Source: Streptomyces avermitilis MA-4680 = NBRC 14893 (GTDB lineage: Bacteria > Actinomycetota > Actinomycetes > Streptomycetales > Streptomycetaceae). From it: DNA of 64,000 nt. The DNA lies in assembly GCF_000009765.2 (NCBI RefSeq), contig NC_003155.5, forward strand, positions 2,542,001 to 2,606,000, given 5' to 3'. A program made the position numbers and the translations under genes. Under the pieces are notes generated by a model, which saw nothing but the letters and a program-made list of their open reading frames with translations, made no database searches and was not told where the DNA came from. Shown piece after piece: positions 48,650 through 56,753 of this stretch (its first letter is position 1; every line of letters starts with the position of its first letter).

Positions 48650-49975
48650 GTGGCGCACTCGCCGAAGGATGTGACGCGGCTGGTCGCCCGGGACGCCGCG
48701 CAGGCGGCGCGCATGCTCAGGGAGGTGCGCAGCGCGACGCTCGCCGGGCAGCGCACCCGGGTCGCGCCGCGCCCGGTGATCGAGGCGTCGTGGGGGCGCA
48801 TGCGGCGCAGCGGGGTGGATCCCGACCACGATGTCAGGGCGGGGCTGCTGAGCCTCGACGAGGTCGAGCGGCGGCGCCGGGAGTCGCCGCTGCGGGTGGT
48901 GCTTCCGGTGCTGCGCGAGGGGCTGTTGTCGGTCGCGGACGTCGCGCAGCACATCATGGTGGTCGCGGACGCGGACGGGCGGGTGCTGTGGCGCGAGGGC
49001 AGTCCGGCGGTGCTGCGCCAGGCGGACGGGCTCGGCTGCGAACCGGGCGCGGACTGGGGCGAGTCGGTCGTCGGCACGAACGGGGTGGGCACGCCCGCGG
49101 TGACCGGCCGTCCCGTGCAGGTGTTCGCCTCCGAGCACTTCGTACGCTCCTTCGCCTCGTGGACGTGCACGGGCGCCCCGATCACGGACCCGCGCGACGG
49201 CCGCCTGATCGGTGTGGTGGACATCAGCGGTCCACTGGAGACGATGCATCCGGCCACGCTCGCCTGGGTGGACTCGGTGGCCAAGCTCGCCGAGGCGCGG
49301 CTGCGGGAGGTGCATCTGACGTCACTGGAGCGGTTGCGCGCGGTGGCGGCGCCGCTGCTGGCCCGGCTGGACGGGCGGGCGGTGGCGGTGGACCGGGACG
49401 GCTGGACGGCGGCGGTGGCCGGAATGCCGTACGCCAGACGGCTGGCGCTGCCCACCTCACTGACGGCCGGGCGGAGTTGTCTGCCGGTGCTGGGCCCGTG
49501 CTCGGTGGAGCCGCTGCCGGGCGGCTGGCTGATCCGGGCCTGTGACCGGGCAACTCCCGCGCACACCACGCGGATCGTCCTGGACCTCTCCCACCCGCGC
49601 CGCTGGTCGGTGACGGTCTCGGGAGACACGGGTTCCTGGACGCACGAACTGACGCCCCGGCACGCCGAGTTGCTCTACCTCCTGACCCTGCACCGCAGTG
49701 GCCGCACGGCCGCGGCGCTGGCCGCCGACATGTTCGGCGACCCGGCCCGCACGGTCACCGTCCGCGCCGAGATGTCCCGTGTACGACGCTATCTGGGCGC
49801 TTTCCTGGACCACCGGCCGTATCGTTTCTCCGAAACCGCGGAGGTCGAACTCCTGGCCCCGGACGACCCGCTGGACCTGCTGCCCCACTCGATCGCGCCG
49901 GCGGTGCTGCGCGTGCGTACGGCGGGGCCCGGCGGCGGCGTTTCCCTCCTGGCGCCGGGCGGCGGGCCGGTCTGA
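48650..49975 (+). CDS. GAF-domain transcriptional regulator
   Basis: A 441-residue protein. Residues about 10-95 are helical; about 95-210 form a GAF sensor (SVADVAQHIMVVADADGRVL, GADWGESVVGTNGVGTPAVT, GAPITDPRDGRLIGVVDISG) of the type found in AcoR-like regulators, but without the AAA+ domain. The C-terminal 100 residues (ELTPRHAELLYLLTLHRSGR, AEMSRVRRYLG) look like a winged-helix DNA-binding domain. Such GAF proteins in actinobacteria often regulate aldehyde or alcohol dehydrogenases; no such gene is adjacent. GTG 48650 has GGAGG five bases upstream and is preferred over the longer frame from 48506. Confidence 0.8.
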   Translation: MAHSPKDVTRLVARDAAQAARMLREVRSATLAGQRTRVAPRPVIEASWGRMRRSGVDPDHDVRAGLLSLDEVERRRRESPLRVVLPVLREGLLSVADVAQHIMVVADADGRVLWREGSPAVLRQADGLGCEPGADWGESVVGTNGVGTPAVTGRPVQVFASEHFVRSFASWTCTGAPITDPRDGRLIGVVDISGPLETMHPATLAWVDSVAKLAEARLREVHLTSLERLRAVAAPLLARLDGRAVAVDRDGWTAAVAGMPYARRLALPTSLTAGRSCLPVLGPCSVEPLPGGWLIRACDRATPAHTTRIVLDLSHPRRWSVTVSGDTGSWTHELTPRHAELLYLLTLHRSGRTAAALAADMFGDPARTVTVRAEMSRVRRYLGAFLDHRPYRFSETAEVELLAPDDPLDLLPHSIAPAVLRVRTAGPGGGVSLLAPGGGPV

Positions 49976-50139
49976 ATGCTCCCGATGTGCCCCCAGGTCG
50001 AGGGATTACCCTCGTAATTACCGGGTCTTCGACCGGGCACACCCTCCGCTCGCGTAGCATCCCTCCCACAGGCCACCCCACCAGCTCCTCGATCAACGCG
50101 CCGACCACGGGGAGTAGTTGGCCTACCTCGGGAGGTCCC

Positions 50140-51543
50140 ATGAAACAGCGTGGCAGACATCGTCGCAGGAGGAGGGGCCGTGCGCTGCGCGCCACCCTCG
50201 CCGGAACCGCGCTGGCGCTGACCGCCGCCGCCACGCTGATCAGCACCTCCCAGGCCGCCGGCGGCGACAACCCGGGAGCCCTGACCCCGCTCACCTCCGC
50301 CGCCGAGACCGGCAAGCTGCAACTCCACGAGAACCTGGTCGGCCGGACCACCCTGGACACGCTCACCAGCGACATGGGCGGCAACGTCGGCGTGCACGGC
50401 GTGCTCCAGAGCGCCAACCACTCGATGCGCAACAAGGCCGACTGTGCCGCCACCGAGGCGGCCGCGCTGCCCGTCGAGCCGAGCGCCTCGCGCGCGTACT
50501 GCTGGGACAGCGGCGACGCGACGACCCAGAAGTGGCTGCCCCAGTCCGTCACCACGTCCGGCGACGCCGACAACGACGGCACGTGGGGCGACGACCGCGT
50601 CATCCTCGCGGGCTGGACGCACAACGACCACAAGGCGGGCGAGCCGGCCGACGACCAGGGCCTCGCCCGGGTCGCCTTCATCGACGCGAACGACCCGGAC
50701 AACCTCAAGTACCGCTGGGTCCTGCTGGTCGCCCCGCTGAGCGGCGACGCGGACTTCGGTGCCGTCCGCTCGCATCTCGGCGGCATGGTCTGGTACCAGG
50801 ACAAGCTGATCGTCACCGCGAAAAACGGCGCGGACCACAACAACGCCCTCTTCGTCTTCGACATGCACCGCATCCTGCGGGCGAACGTCGACAGCAGCGC
50901 GGTCGGCAAGGTAAGCGGCGGCTACGCGGCCCACGGCTACCAGTACGTACTGCCGGCCATCGGCTCGTACGACCTGACCGGCGGCGCCTGCACCTCGGGC
51001 AACGACAACGCGGTCCCCTGCTTCGCCTCCGTCTCCCTCGACCGCACCTCCACCCCGGACAGCCTGGTGGCGAACGAGTGGTTCAGCTCGGGCGGCACCC
51101 AGCCCGCCCGGGTCTGGCGCTACTACTACAGCACCGCCGCCTCCCGCACCGGTCTGCTCGGCAGCAACTCCAGCGACGTCGTCAACGCGGACGAGGCGTA
51201 CGAGACCAAGGCCGTCGGTCTCCAGGGCGTGCTGTCGCACAAGCCGAGCGGCGCGAGCACGCCGAACTGGTACGTCGACCACGCGCCCGGCAGCCGCGGC
51301 AAGCACGGCACCCTCTGGCGGCAGAACAAGGACGGCGCCCGGGCGGCGCGGTGCACGACCGACCAGACGACCGCCTGCTGGGGCCGGCACACCGAGTCCA
51401 TGTCGCTCTGGCAGGAGACCGGCGAGCTGTGGACGCTGACCGAGTGGGCGGCGAACAAGGACGCCCAGTGGGAGCCGGACGCCATCCCGGAGCGGGTGCT
51501 GTACGCCGTTCCGCTGTCCTCCGTGGACGACTCGCTAGGGTAG
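50140..51543 (+). CDS. secreted protein, unknown function
   Basis: A 467-residue exported protein. The Arg-rich N-terminus (RGRHRRRRRGRALR) and the hydrophobic stretch ATLAGTALALTAAATLIS lead to a likely cleavage after SQA (about residue 39). The mature part has repeated beta-strand motifs (GYQYVLPAIGSYDLTGGAC, SLDRTSTPDSLVANEWFSS, THNDHKAGEPADDQGLARV) that suggest a beta-propeller or jelly-roll surface protein with Cys pairs. I do not recognise a named family. ATG 50140 follows GGGAGGTCCC; the frame open from 49987 is not used. Confidence 0.78.
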   Translation: MKQRGRHRRRRRGRALRATLAGTALALTAAATLISTSQAAGGDNPGALTPLTSAAETGKLQLHENLVGRTTLDTLTSDMGGNVGVHGVLQSANHSMRNKADCAATEAAALPVEPSASRAYCWDSGDATTQKWLPQSVTTSGDADNDGTWGDDRVILAGWTHNDHKAGEPADDQGLARVAFIDANDPDNLKYRWVLLVAPLSGDADFGAVRSHLGGMVWYQDKLIVTAKNGADHNNALFVFDMHRILRANVDSSAVGKVSGGYAAHGYQYVLPAIGSYDLTGGACTSGNDNAVPCFASVSLDRTSTPDSLVANEWFSSGGTQPARVWRYYYSTAASRTGLLGSNSSDVVNADEAYETKAVGLQGVLSHKPSGASTPNWYVDHAPGSRGKHGTLWRQNKDGARAARCTTDQTTACWGRHTESMSLWQETGELWTLTEWAANKDAQWEPDAIPERVLYAVPLSSVDDSLG

Positions 51544-51622
51544 GCCTGGAGCGGGCAACGTCACCCGCGTCCCCGATCACCCCCGATCGACAGCCCGGGG
51601 GGCCGGGTGATTTTCTGACCGC

Positions 51623-52195
51623 ATGAGCGACATCACCGTGACCACCTGGTCCCTGGAGCAGACGTCCCCCGCCGACCTGCGGCCCGCGACCGCCCCCGAC
51701 GGCGAGGTCCGGATCGTCCGCTCCGAGGTGCCCTCGCCGGAGTTCAGCCGGTTCCTGTACGCGTCGGTCGGCGGCGACATCCGCTGGACCGACCGGCTGT
51801 CCTGGACGTACGAGCAGTGGCAGGCGTACCTGGCGCGGCCGGGCGTGGAGACCTGGGTCGCCCACGACCGGGGCACTCCCGCGGGATACGTCGAGCTGGA
51901 GCCGCAGGACGACGGGGTCGTGGAGATCGCCTACTTCGGGCTGATACCGGCGTTCCGGGGCCGGCGGATCGGCGGCCATCTGCTCTCGTACGGCGCCGCG
52001 CGGGCCTGGGACCTGGCCGCGCGATGGCCGGAACGCGCCGAGACCAAGCGGGTCTGGCTGCATACATGCAGCAAGGACGGAGAGCACGCGATGGACAACT
52101 ACCTGCGGCGCGGTTTCACGCTCTTCGACACCAAGGTCGAGGCGGAGGCGGACGTGGCCGCACCAGGGCCCTGGCCGGGAGCGCGCGCCGCCTGA
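51623..52195 (+). CDS. GNAT-family N-acetyltransferase
   Basis: A 190-residue acetyltransferase. The acetyl-CoA motif A reads VEIAYFGLIPAFRGRRIGGHLLSYGAARAW (Q/RxxGxG/A-like RGRRIGG) at about residues 92-121, and motif B NYLRRGFTLFDTK near 160. It transfers an acetyl group from acetyl-CoA to an unknown amine. It precedes the sulfur operon but is separated from it by a strong terminator, so it is not part of it. Confidence 0.87.
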   Translation: MSDITVTTWSLEQTSPADLRPATAPDGEVRIVRSEVPSPEFSRFLYASVGGDIRWTDRLSWTYEQWQAYLARPGVETWVAHDRGTPAGYVELEPQDDGVVEIAYFGLIPAFRGRRIGGHLLSYGAARAWDLAARWPERAETKRVWLHTCSKDGEHAMDNYLRRGFTLFDTKVEAEADVAAPGPWPGARAA

Positions 52196-52216
52196 CCTGC
52201 ACGTACCTGTCCGGCG

Positions 52217-52244
52217 GGCCCGGCCGGACACCACCGGCCGGGCC
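52217..52244 (+). terminator. strong terminator between GNAT and sulfur operon
   Basis: GGCCCGGCCGG (52217-52227) and CCGGCCGGGCC (52234-52244) form a perfect 11-bp stem with a 6-nt loop, 22 nt after the GNAT stop. An alternative overlapping stem is GTCCGGC/GCCGGAC (52209-52229). Confidence 0.8.
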
Positions 52245-52258
52245 ACCGTGTGATCAAC

Positions 52259-52293
52259 GACACCCCAGTCTCACCCTTCGGGACCAGGGTGTC
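52259..52293 (+). promoter_or_regulatory. inverted repeat upstream of the Cys leader peptide
   Basis: GACACCC (52259-52265) and GGGTGTC (52287-52293) are exact inverted arms about 55-90 bp before the leader-peptide start. It may be an operator for the sulfur operon. Region 52245-52346 must contain the operon promoter, but no clear -35/-10 pair was found. Confidence 0.35.
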
Positions 52294-52346
52294 CACATGA
52301 TGGATGACGGTGGACTGGCCCGAGATCCCCGTGACACGCTTCCGTC

Positions 52347-52430
52347 ATGTCTGGAACTGGAATTGCCTTGGTGAGTCGGCGGCACGTCGACCTCGGCCGC
52401 ATGTCCAGCGCCATCTGTCCGGCGAGCTGA
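52347..52430 (+). CDS. putative Cys-responsive leader peptide of the sulfur operon
   Basis: A 27-codon ORF from ATG 52347 whose last 19 residues read VSRRHVDLGRMSSAICPAS, the hallmark of the short leader peptides annotated upstream of actinobacterial sulfur genes (SRRHVDL ... Cys near the end). In-frame TTG (52368) and GTG (52371) are alternative starts, with GGAA just upstream. The single Cys codon (TGT, 52416-52418) lies four codons before the stop, so ribosome pausing when Cys-tRNA is scarce could change downstream RNA structure. It lies 135 bp before the sulfite reductase start, fitting attenuation. The peptide family is established knowledge; the mechanism in this strain is inferred. Confidence 0.8.
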   Translation: MSGTGIALVSRRHVDLGRMSSAICPAS

Positions 52431-52467
52431 GCAGTCCAGCACCGCCGAGTCACTCCTCTTTCGAGAA

Positions 52468-52479
52468 CCTTGCGCAAGG
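52468..52479. promoter_or_regulatory. 12-bp perfect palindrome in the sulfite reductase leader
   Basis: CCTTGCGCAAGG lies between the leader peptide and the sulfite reductase. GCGCCCGTAC is repeated directly shortly after (about 52482 and 52500). Either could be part of the switch controlled by the leader peptide, or a protein site. Confidence 0.35.
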
Positions 52480-52565
52480 ACGCGCCCGTACTTCCGTATG
52501 CGCCCGTACCCGCAGGTCAGAGCCGCTCCCCTGTCTGTCCCGTAGTCCCGAAGGACGTATCAGCC

Positions 52566-54260
52566 ATGGCCGCCACCCCGCAGAATCCCGCCGCCGCGCC
52601 CCGCCGCAAGGTGAGCCGTCACCGCGGTGAGGGTCAGTGGGCCGTGGGTCACTTCACCCCGCTCAACGGCAACGAACAGTTCAAAAAGGACGATGACGGT
52701 CTCAATGTGCGGACACGCATTGAGACGATCTACTCGAAGCGCGGCTTCGACTCGATCGACCCCAATGACCTCCGTGGGCGTATGCGCTGGTGGGGGCTGT
52801 ACACCCAGCGCAAGCCCGGGATCGACGGCGGCAAGACCGCGATCCTGGAGCCGGAGGAGCTGGACGACAAGTACTTCATGCTGCGCGTCCGCATCGACGG
52901 CGGCCGGCTGACCACCGAGCAGCTCCGGGTCATCGGCGAGATCTCGCAGGAGTTCGCGCGCGGTACCGCCGACATCACCGACCGGCAGAACATCCAGCTC
53001 CACTGGATCCGCATCGAGGACGTTCCGGAGATCTGGCAGCGTCTGGAGGCCGTGGGCCTGTCCACGACCGAGGCCTGCGGTGACACCCCGCGCGTCATCC
53101 TCGGCTCGCCCGTCGCCGGGATCGCCGAGGACGAGATCATCGACGGCACGCCCGCGATCGACGAGATCCACCGCCGGATCCTCGGCAACAAGGACTTCTC
53201 CAACCTGCCCCGCAAGTTCAAGACAGCGGTCTCCGGCTCGCCGCTGCTCGACGTGGCGCACGAGATCAACGACGTCGCCTTCGTCGGCGTGAACCACCCG
53301 GAGCACGGCCCCGGCTTCGACCTCTGGGTCGGCGGCGGCCTGTCCACCAACCCGAAGCTCGGCCAGCGCCTCGGCGCCTGGGTCCCGCTCGACGAGGTCG
53401 CGGACGTCCACGTGGGCGTCCTGTCGATCTTCCGCGACTACGGCTACCGGCGCCTTCGTACGCGTGCCCGTCTGAAGTTCCTGGTCGCCGACTGGGGCGT
53501 CGAGAAGTTCCGCCAGATCCTTGAGGACGAGTACCTGAAGCGGAAGCTCGTCGACGGCCCCGCGCCCGACCAGCCCGTCGCCAGCTGGCGCGACCACGTC
53601 GGCGTGCACCGGCAGAAGGACGGCCGCTTCTACGTCGGCTTCGCCCCGCGCGTCGGCCGCGTGGACGGTACGACCCTCACCAAGATCGCCGAGGTGGCCG
53701 CGGCGCACGGCTCCGGGCGACTGCGCACCACCGTCGAGCAGAAGATGATCGTGCTCGATGTGGAAGAGGGCCAGGTCGAGTCACTCGTCGAGGGGCTGGA
53801 GGCGCTCGACCTCACCGTCAAGCCCTCGTCCTTCCGGCGCGGCACGATGGCCTGCACCGGCATCGAGTACTGCAAGCTCGCGATCGTCGAGACCAAGGCG
53901 CGCGGCGCTTCCCTCATCGACGAACTCGAGCGCCGCATCCCCGAGTTCGACGAGCCGATCACCATCAACCTCAACGGCTGCCCGAACGCCTGCGCCCGTA
54001 TCCAGGTCGCGGACATCGGTCTCAAGGGCCAGCTGGTCCTCAACGACCAGGGTGAGCAGGTCGAGGGCTTCCAGGTGCACCTGGGCGGCGCGCTCGGCCT
54101 GGAGGCCGGTTTCGGCCGCAAGGTCCGTGGCCTGAAGGTCACTTCGGACGAGCTGCCCGACTACATCGAGCGCGTCCTCAAGCGCTTCCAGGCGGAGCGC
54201 GAGGACGGCGAGCGGTTCGCCACCTGGGCGGCCAGGGCTTCAGAGGAGGCGCTGTCGTGA
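52566..54260 (+). CDS. sirA: ferredoxin-type sulfite reductase (siroheme, 4Fe-4S)
   Basis: A 564-residue nitrite/sulfite reductase that reduces sulfite to sulfide with six electrons from ferredoxin. Two ferredoxin-like repeats carry siroheme-binding Arg-rich strands (DITDRQNIQLHWI; GSGRLRTTVEQKM), and the 4Fe-4S/siroheme cysteines are in ACTGIEYCKLA (CX5C) and LNGCPNACARI (CX3C). By context (cysHCDN follow) it is a sulfite, not nitrite, reductase. ATG 52566 with AAGGACG upstream is preferred to the open frame from 52470. It is the first large gene of the sulfur operon and lies behind the leader peptide. Its end carries the 16-bp repeat described below. Confidence 0.93.
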   Translation: MAATPQNPAAAPRRKVSRHRGEGQWAVGHFTPLNGNEQFKKDDDGLNVRTRIETIYSKRGFDSIDPNDLRGRMRWWGLYTQRKPGIDGGKTAILEPEELDDKYFMLRVRIDGGRLTTEQLRVIGEISQEFARGTADITDRQNIQLHWIRIEDVPEIWQRLEAVGLSTTEACGDTPRVILGSPVAGIAEDEIIDGTPAIDEIHRRILGNKDFSNLPRKFKTAVSGSPLLDVAHEINDVAFVGVNHPEHGPGFDLWVGGGLSTNPKLGQRLGAWVPLDEVADVHVGVLSIFRDYGYRRLRTRARLKFLVADWGVEKFRQILEDEYLKRKLVDGPAPDQPVASWRDHVGVHRQKDGRFYVGFAPRVGRVDGTTLTKIAEVAAAHGSGRLRTTVEQKMIVLDVEEGQVESLVEGLEALDLTVKPSSFRRGTMACTGIEYCKLAIVETKARGASLIDELERRIPEFDEPITINLNGCPNACARIQVADIGLKGQLVLNDQGEQVEGFQVHLGGALGLEAGFGRKVRGLKVTSDELPDYIERVLKRFQAEREDGERFATWAARASEEALS

Positions 54261-54331
54261 CGGCGAGTGAGCCGAAGGGGCGCACCCCGGAGGCGAACCG
54301 AGCCACAAAAAGAGGGGAGGCGCTGTCGTGA
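54245..54331 (+). repeat. 16-bp direct repeat bounding a 71-bp insertion at a gene junction
   Basis: GGAGGCGCTGTCGTGA occurs at 54245-54260 (end of the sulfite reductase) and again at 54316-54331 (start of the zinc-ribbon gene). Removing 71 bp would restore a TCGTGAGCGAG overlap like the other junctions of this operon. The inserted part is a 24-codon frame from GTG 54257 that again ends EALS-stop. Confidence 0.85.
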
Positions 54332-54507
54332 GCGAGCGTGCCGCGCCCTTCTACTGCCCCTACTGCGGCGACGAGGACCTGCGCCCGAGCGAGCAGGGCC
54401 ACGGCGCGTGGGAATGCGGAGCGTGCAATCGAGCCTTCCAGTTGAAGTTCCTCGGGCTGCTCGCCCGGGGGTTTCAGCCCAACGACGGTGGAGGGGACGA
54501 GATATGA
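54328..54507 (+). CDS. 59-aa zinc-ribbon protein in the sulfur operon
   Basis: A small protein too short for usual ORF lists. It begins VSERAAPFYCPYCGDEDLRP and holds two CxxC motifs (CPYC and CGAC in WECGACNRAFQLKF), so one zinc ribbon is expected. GTG 54328 has GGGGAGG upstream; its TGA overlaps the cysH start (ATGA). The position between sulfite reductase and cysH is, as I recall, the same in other Streptomyces. A role as a small redox or assembly partner is possible; no function is known to me. Confidence 0.85.
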   Translation: MSERAAPFYCPYCGDEDLRPSEQGHGAWECGACNRAFQLKFLGLLARGFQPNDGGGDEI

Positions 54508-55241
54508 GGACGGTTCAGGCCGACACGGACACCGGCACAGAGCGTGCGACCGGCCGCGACGCGGAGCTGAAGACGCTCGCCGAGCAGGCCGGGCGCGACC
54601 TGGAGGACGCCTCCGCCCTGGAGATCCTCCAGTGGGCGGCGGACACCTTCGGCAAGAAGTTCTGCGTGACCTCCTCCATGGAGGACGCCGTGGTCGCCCA
54701 CCTCGCCTCCCGGACCTTCCCCGGTGTGGACGTGGTCTTCCTCGACACCGGCTACCACTTCCCGGAGACCATCGGCACCCGCGACGCGGTCGAGGCCGTG
54801 ATGGACGTCAACGTCATCACGCTCACCCCGCGCCGGACGGTCGCCGAGCAGGACGCGGAGTACGGCCCGAAGCTGCACGACCGCGACCCCGACCTGTGCT
54901 GCAAGCTCCGCAAGGTCCAGCCGCTGGAGCAGGGCCTGACCGCGTACGACGCCTGGGCGACGGGCCTGCGCCGCGACGAGTCCCCGACCCGGGCGAACAC
55001 CCCGGTCGTCAGCTGGGACGAGAAGCGCCGCAAGGTGAAGATCTCGCCGATCGCCCGCTGGACCCAGGACGACGTGGACGCGTACGTCGCGGAGCACGGC
55101 GTGCTGACCAACCCGCTGCTGATGGACGGCTACCCCTCCGTGGGCTGCGCGCCCTGCACCCGCCGTGTGCTGGAGGGCGAGGACGCGCGCGCCGGCCGCT
55201 GGGCGGGCAGCACCAAGACCGAGTGCGGGCTGCACGGATGA
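54504..55241 (+). CDS. cysH: APS/PAPS reductase (4Fe-4S type)
   Basis: A 245-residue reductase that makes sulfite from (phospho)adenylyl sulfate using thioredoxin or similar. The PP-loop region reads FCVTSSMEDAVVAHLAS and FLDTGYHFPET. Two cysteine pairs, DLCCKLRKV and SVGCAPCTRRV, show the [4Fe-4S] cluster typical of APS-type reductases, and the redox Cys is in TECGLHG at the C-terminus. Overlaps both neighbours by ATGA. A separate APS kinase gene follows, so the enzyme could use APS, PAPS, or both; the cluster argues for APS. Confidence 0.93.
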   Translation: MRTVQADTDTGTERATGRDAELKTLAEQAGRDLEDASALEILQWAADTFGKKFCVTSSMEDAVVAHLASRTFPGVDVVFLDTGYHFPETIGTRDAVEAVMDVNVITLTPRRTVAEQDAEYGPKLHDRDPDLCCKLRKVQPLEQGLTAYDAWATGLRRDESPTRANTPVVSWDEKRRKVKISPIARWTQDDVDAYVAEHGVLTNPLLMDGYPSVGCAPCTRRVLEGEDARAGRWAGSTKTECGLHG

Positions 55242-55819
55242 CGACGACGACCGAGAACCCCCAGACCTCCCGGGAGAAGCAAGTGACGACCGGAGCCACC
55301 ATCTGGCTCACAGGTCTGCCGAGTGCCGGCAAGACCACCATCGCGTACGAGCTGGCCGGCCGGCTGCGCGAGGAGGGCCACCTCGTCGAGGTGCTCGACG
55401 GTGACGAGATCCGCGAGTTCCTCACCGCAGACCTCGGCTTCACCCGCGCGGACCGGCACACGAACGTGCAGCGGATCGGCTACCTCGCCGACCTGCTGGC
55501 CCGCAACGGCGTCAAGGCGCTCGTCCCGGTGATCGCGCCGTACGCGGACAGCCGCGAGGCGGTCCGCAAGCGGCACGGGGCGAGCGGCGCCGCCTACCTC
55601 GAGGTGCATGTCGCCACTCCGGTCGAGGTGTGCAGCCAGCGGGACGTGAAGGGGCTGTACGCCAAGCAGGCGGCGGGCGAGATTTCCGGGCTGACCGGTG
55701 TCGACGACCCGTACGAGGCACCCGCTTCGCCCGATCTGCGCATCGAGTCGCACACCCAGACCGTGCAGGAGTCCGCCGCCGCGTTGCACGCGCTGCTGAC
55801 CGAGAGGGGTCTCGCATGA
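55238..55819 (+). CDS. cysC: adenylylsulfate kinase
   Basis: A 193-residue APS kinase that phosphorylates APS to PAPS. The P-loop GLPSAGKTT is near residue 27; LDGDEIREFL, DRHTNVQRIGYLADLLARNG, and KGLYAKQAAGEISGLTGVDD, PYEAP are family blocks. ATG 55238 overlaps the cysH stop (ATGA), but GTG 55283, which has GGGAGAAGC upstream and places the P-loop at the usual distance (178 residues), may be the main start. Ends overlapping cysD. Confidence 0.92.
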   Translation: MTTTTENPQTSREKQVTTGATIWLTGLPSAGKTTIAYELAGRLREEGHLVEVLDGDEIREFLTADLGFTRADRHTNVQRIGYLADLLARNGVKALVPVIAPYADSREAVRKRHGASGAAYLEVHVATPVEVCSQRDVKGLYAKQAAGEISGLTGVDDPYEAPASPDLRIESHTQTVQESAAALHALLTERGLA

Positions 55820-56751
55820 CGACCGCAGCCACCGCTTCCCAGGAGACCGACAGCCCGTACGCGCTCTCGCATCTGGACGCGCTGGAGTCGGAGGCCGTCC
55901 ACATCTTCCGCGAGGTGGCGGGCGAGTTCGAACGGCCGGTGATCCTGTTCTCCGGCGGCAAGGACTCCATCGTCATGCTGCACCTGGCACTGAAGGCCTT
56001 CGCCCCCGCGGCGATCCCCTTCACCCTGCTGCACGTGGACACCGGACACAACTTCCCCGAAGTCCTCGCATACCGCGACCGTGTGGTCGCCGCACACGGA
56101 CTGCGCCTCCATGTGGCCTCCGTACAGGACTACATCGACCGCGGTGTACTGCGCGAACGCCCCGACGGCACCCGCAACCCCCTGCAGACCGTGCCCCTGA
56201 CCGAAGCCATCCAGCAGCACCGCTTCGACGCCGTCTTCGGCGGCGGCCGACGCGACGAGGAAAAGGCCCGCGCCAAAGAACGCGTCTTCTCCCTGCGCGA
56301 CGAGTTCTCCCAGTGGGACCCCCGCCGCCAGCGCCCCGAACTGTGGAACCTCTACAACGGCCGCCACGCCCCCGGCGAACACGTCCGCGTCTTCCCGCTC
56401 TCCAACTGGACCGAGCTGGACGTATGGCAGTACATCGCCCGCGAACACATCGAACTCCCCGAGATCTACTTCGCCCACGAACGCGAGGTCTTCCAGCGGT
56501 CCCACATGTGGCTGACCGCCGGTGACTGGGGCGGCCCCAAGGACGGCGAGACTGTCGAGAAGCGCCGGGTCCGCTACCGCACCGTCGGCGACATGTCCTG
56601 CACCGGCGCCGTCGACTCCGACGCCACCACGCTGGACGCCGTGATCACCGAGATCGCCGCCTCCCGGCTCACCGAACGCGGCGCCACCCGCGCCGACGAC
56701 AAGATGTCCGAGGCCGCGATGGAAGACCGCAAGCGCGAGGGGTACTTCTAG
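55816..56751 (+). CDS. cysD: sulfate adenylyltransferase subunit 2
   Basis: A 311-residue catalytic subunit of ATP sulfurylase that forms APS from sulfate and ATP. It has the PP-loop ILFSGGKDSIVMLHLA at about residues 45-60, FTLLHVDTGHNFPEV, the FGGGRRDEEKARAKER loop, PLSNWTELDVWQYI and the C-terminal RKREGYF. ATGA overlap with cysC; cysN follows after 2 bp. Confidence 0.95.
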   Translation: MTTAATASQETDSPYALSHLDALESEAVHIFREVAGEFERPVILFSGGKDSIVMLHLALKAFAPAAIPFTLLHVDTGHNFPEVLAYRDRVVAAHGLRLHVASVQDYIDRGVLRERPDGTRNPLQTVPLTEAIQQHRFDAVFGGGRRDEEKARAKERVFSLRDEFSQWDPRRQRPELWNLYNGRHAPGEHVRVFPLSNWTELDVWQYIAREHIELPEIYFAHEREVFQRSHMWLTAGDWGGPKDGETVEKRRVRYRTVGDMSCTGAVDSDATTLDAVITEIAASRLTERGATRADDKMSEAAMEDRKREGYF

Positions 56752-56753
56752 CC

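Noticed and set aside
52566..54260. Assimilatory nitrite reductase
   Set aside because: Motifs alone would allow it, but the coupled cysH, cysC, cysD, cysN and the Cys leader make sulfite the substrate.
54257..54331. 24-codon ORF MTASEPKGRTPEANRATKRG... as a separate gene
   Set aside because: It is created by the 71-bp insertion and ends with the duplicated EALS-stop of the previous gene; better seen as part of the repeat event.
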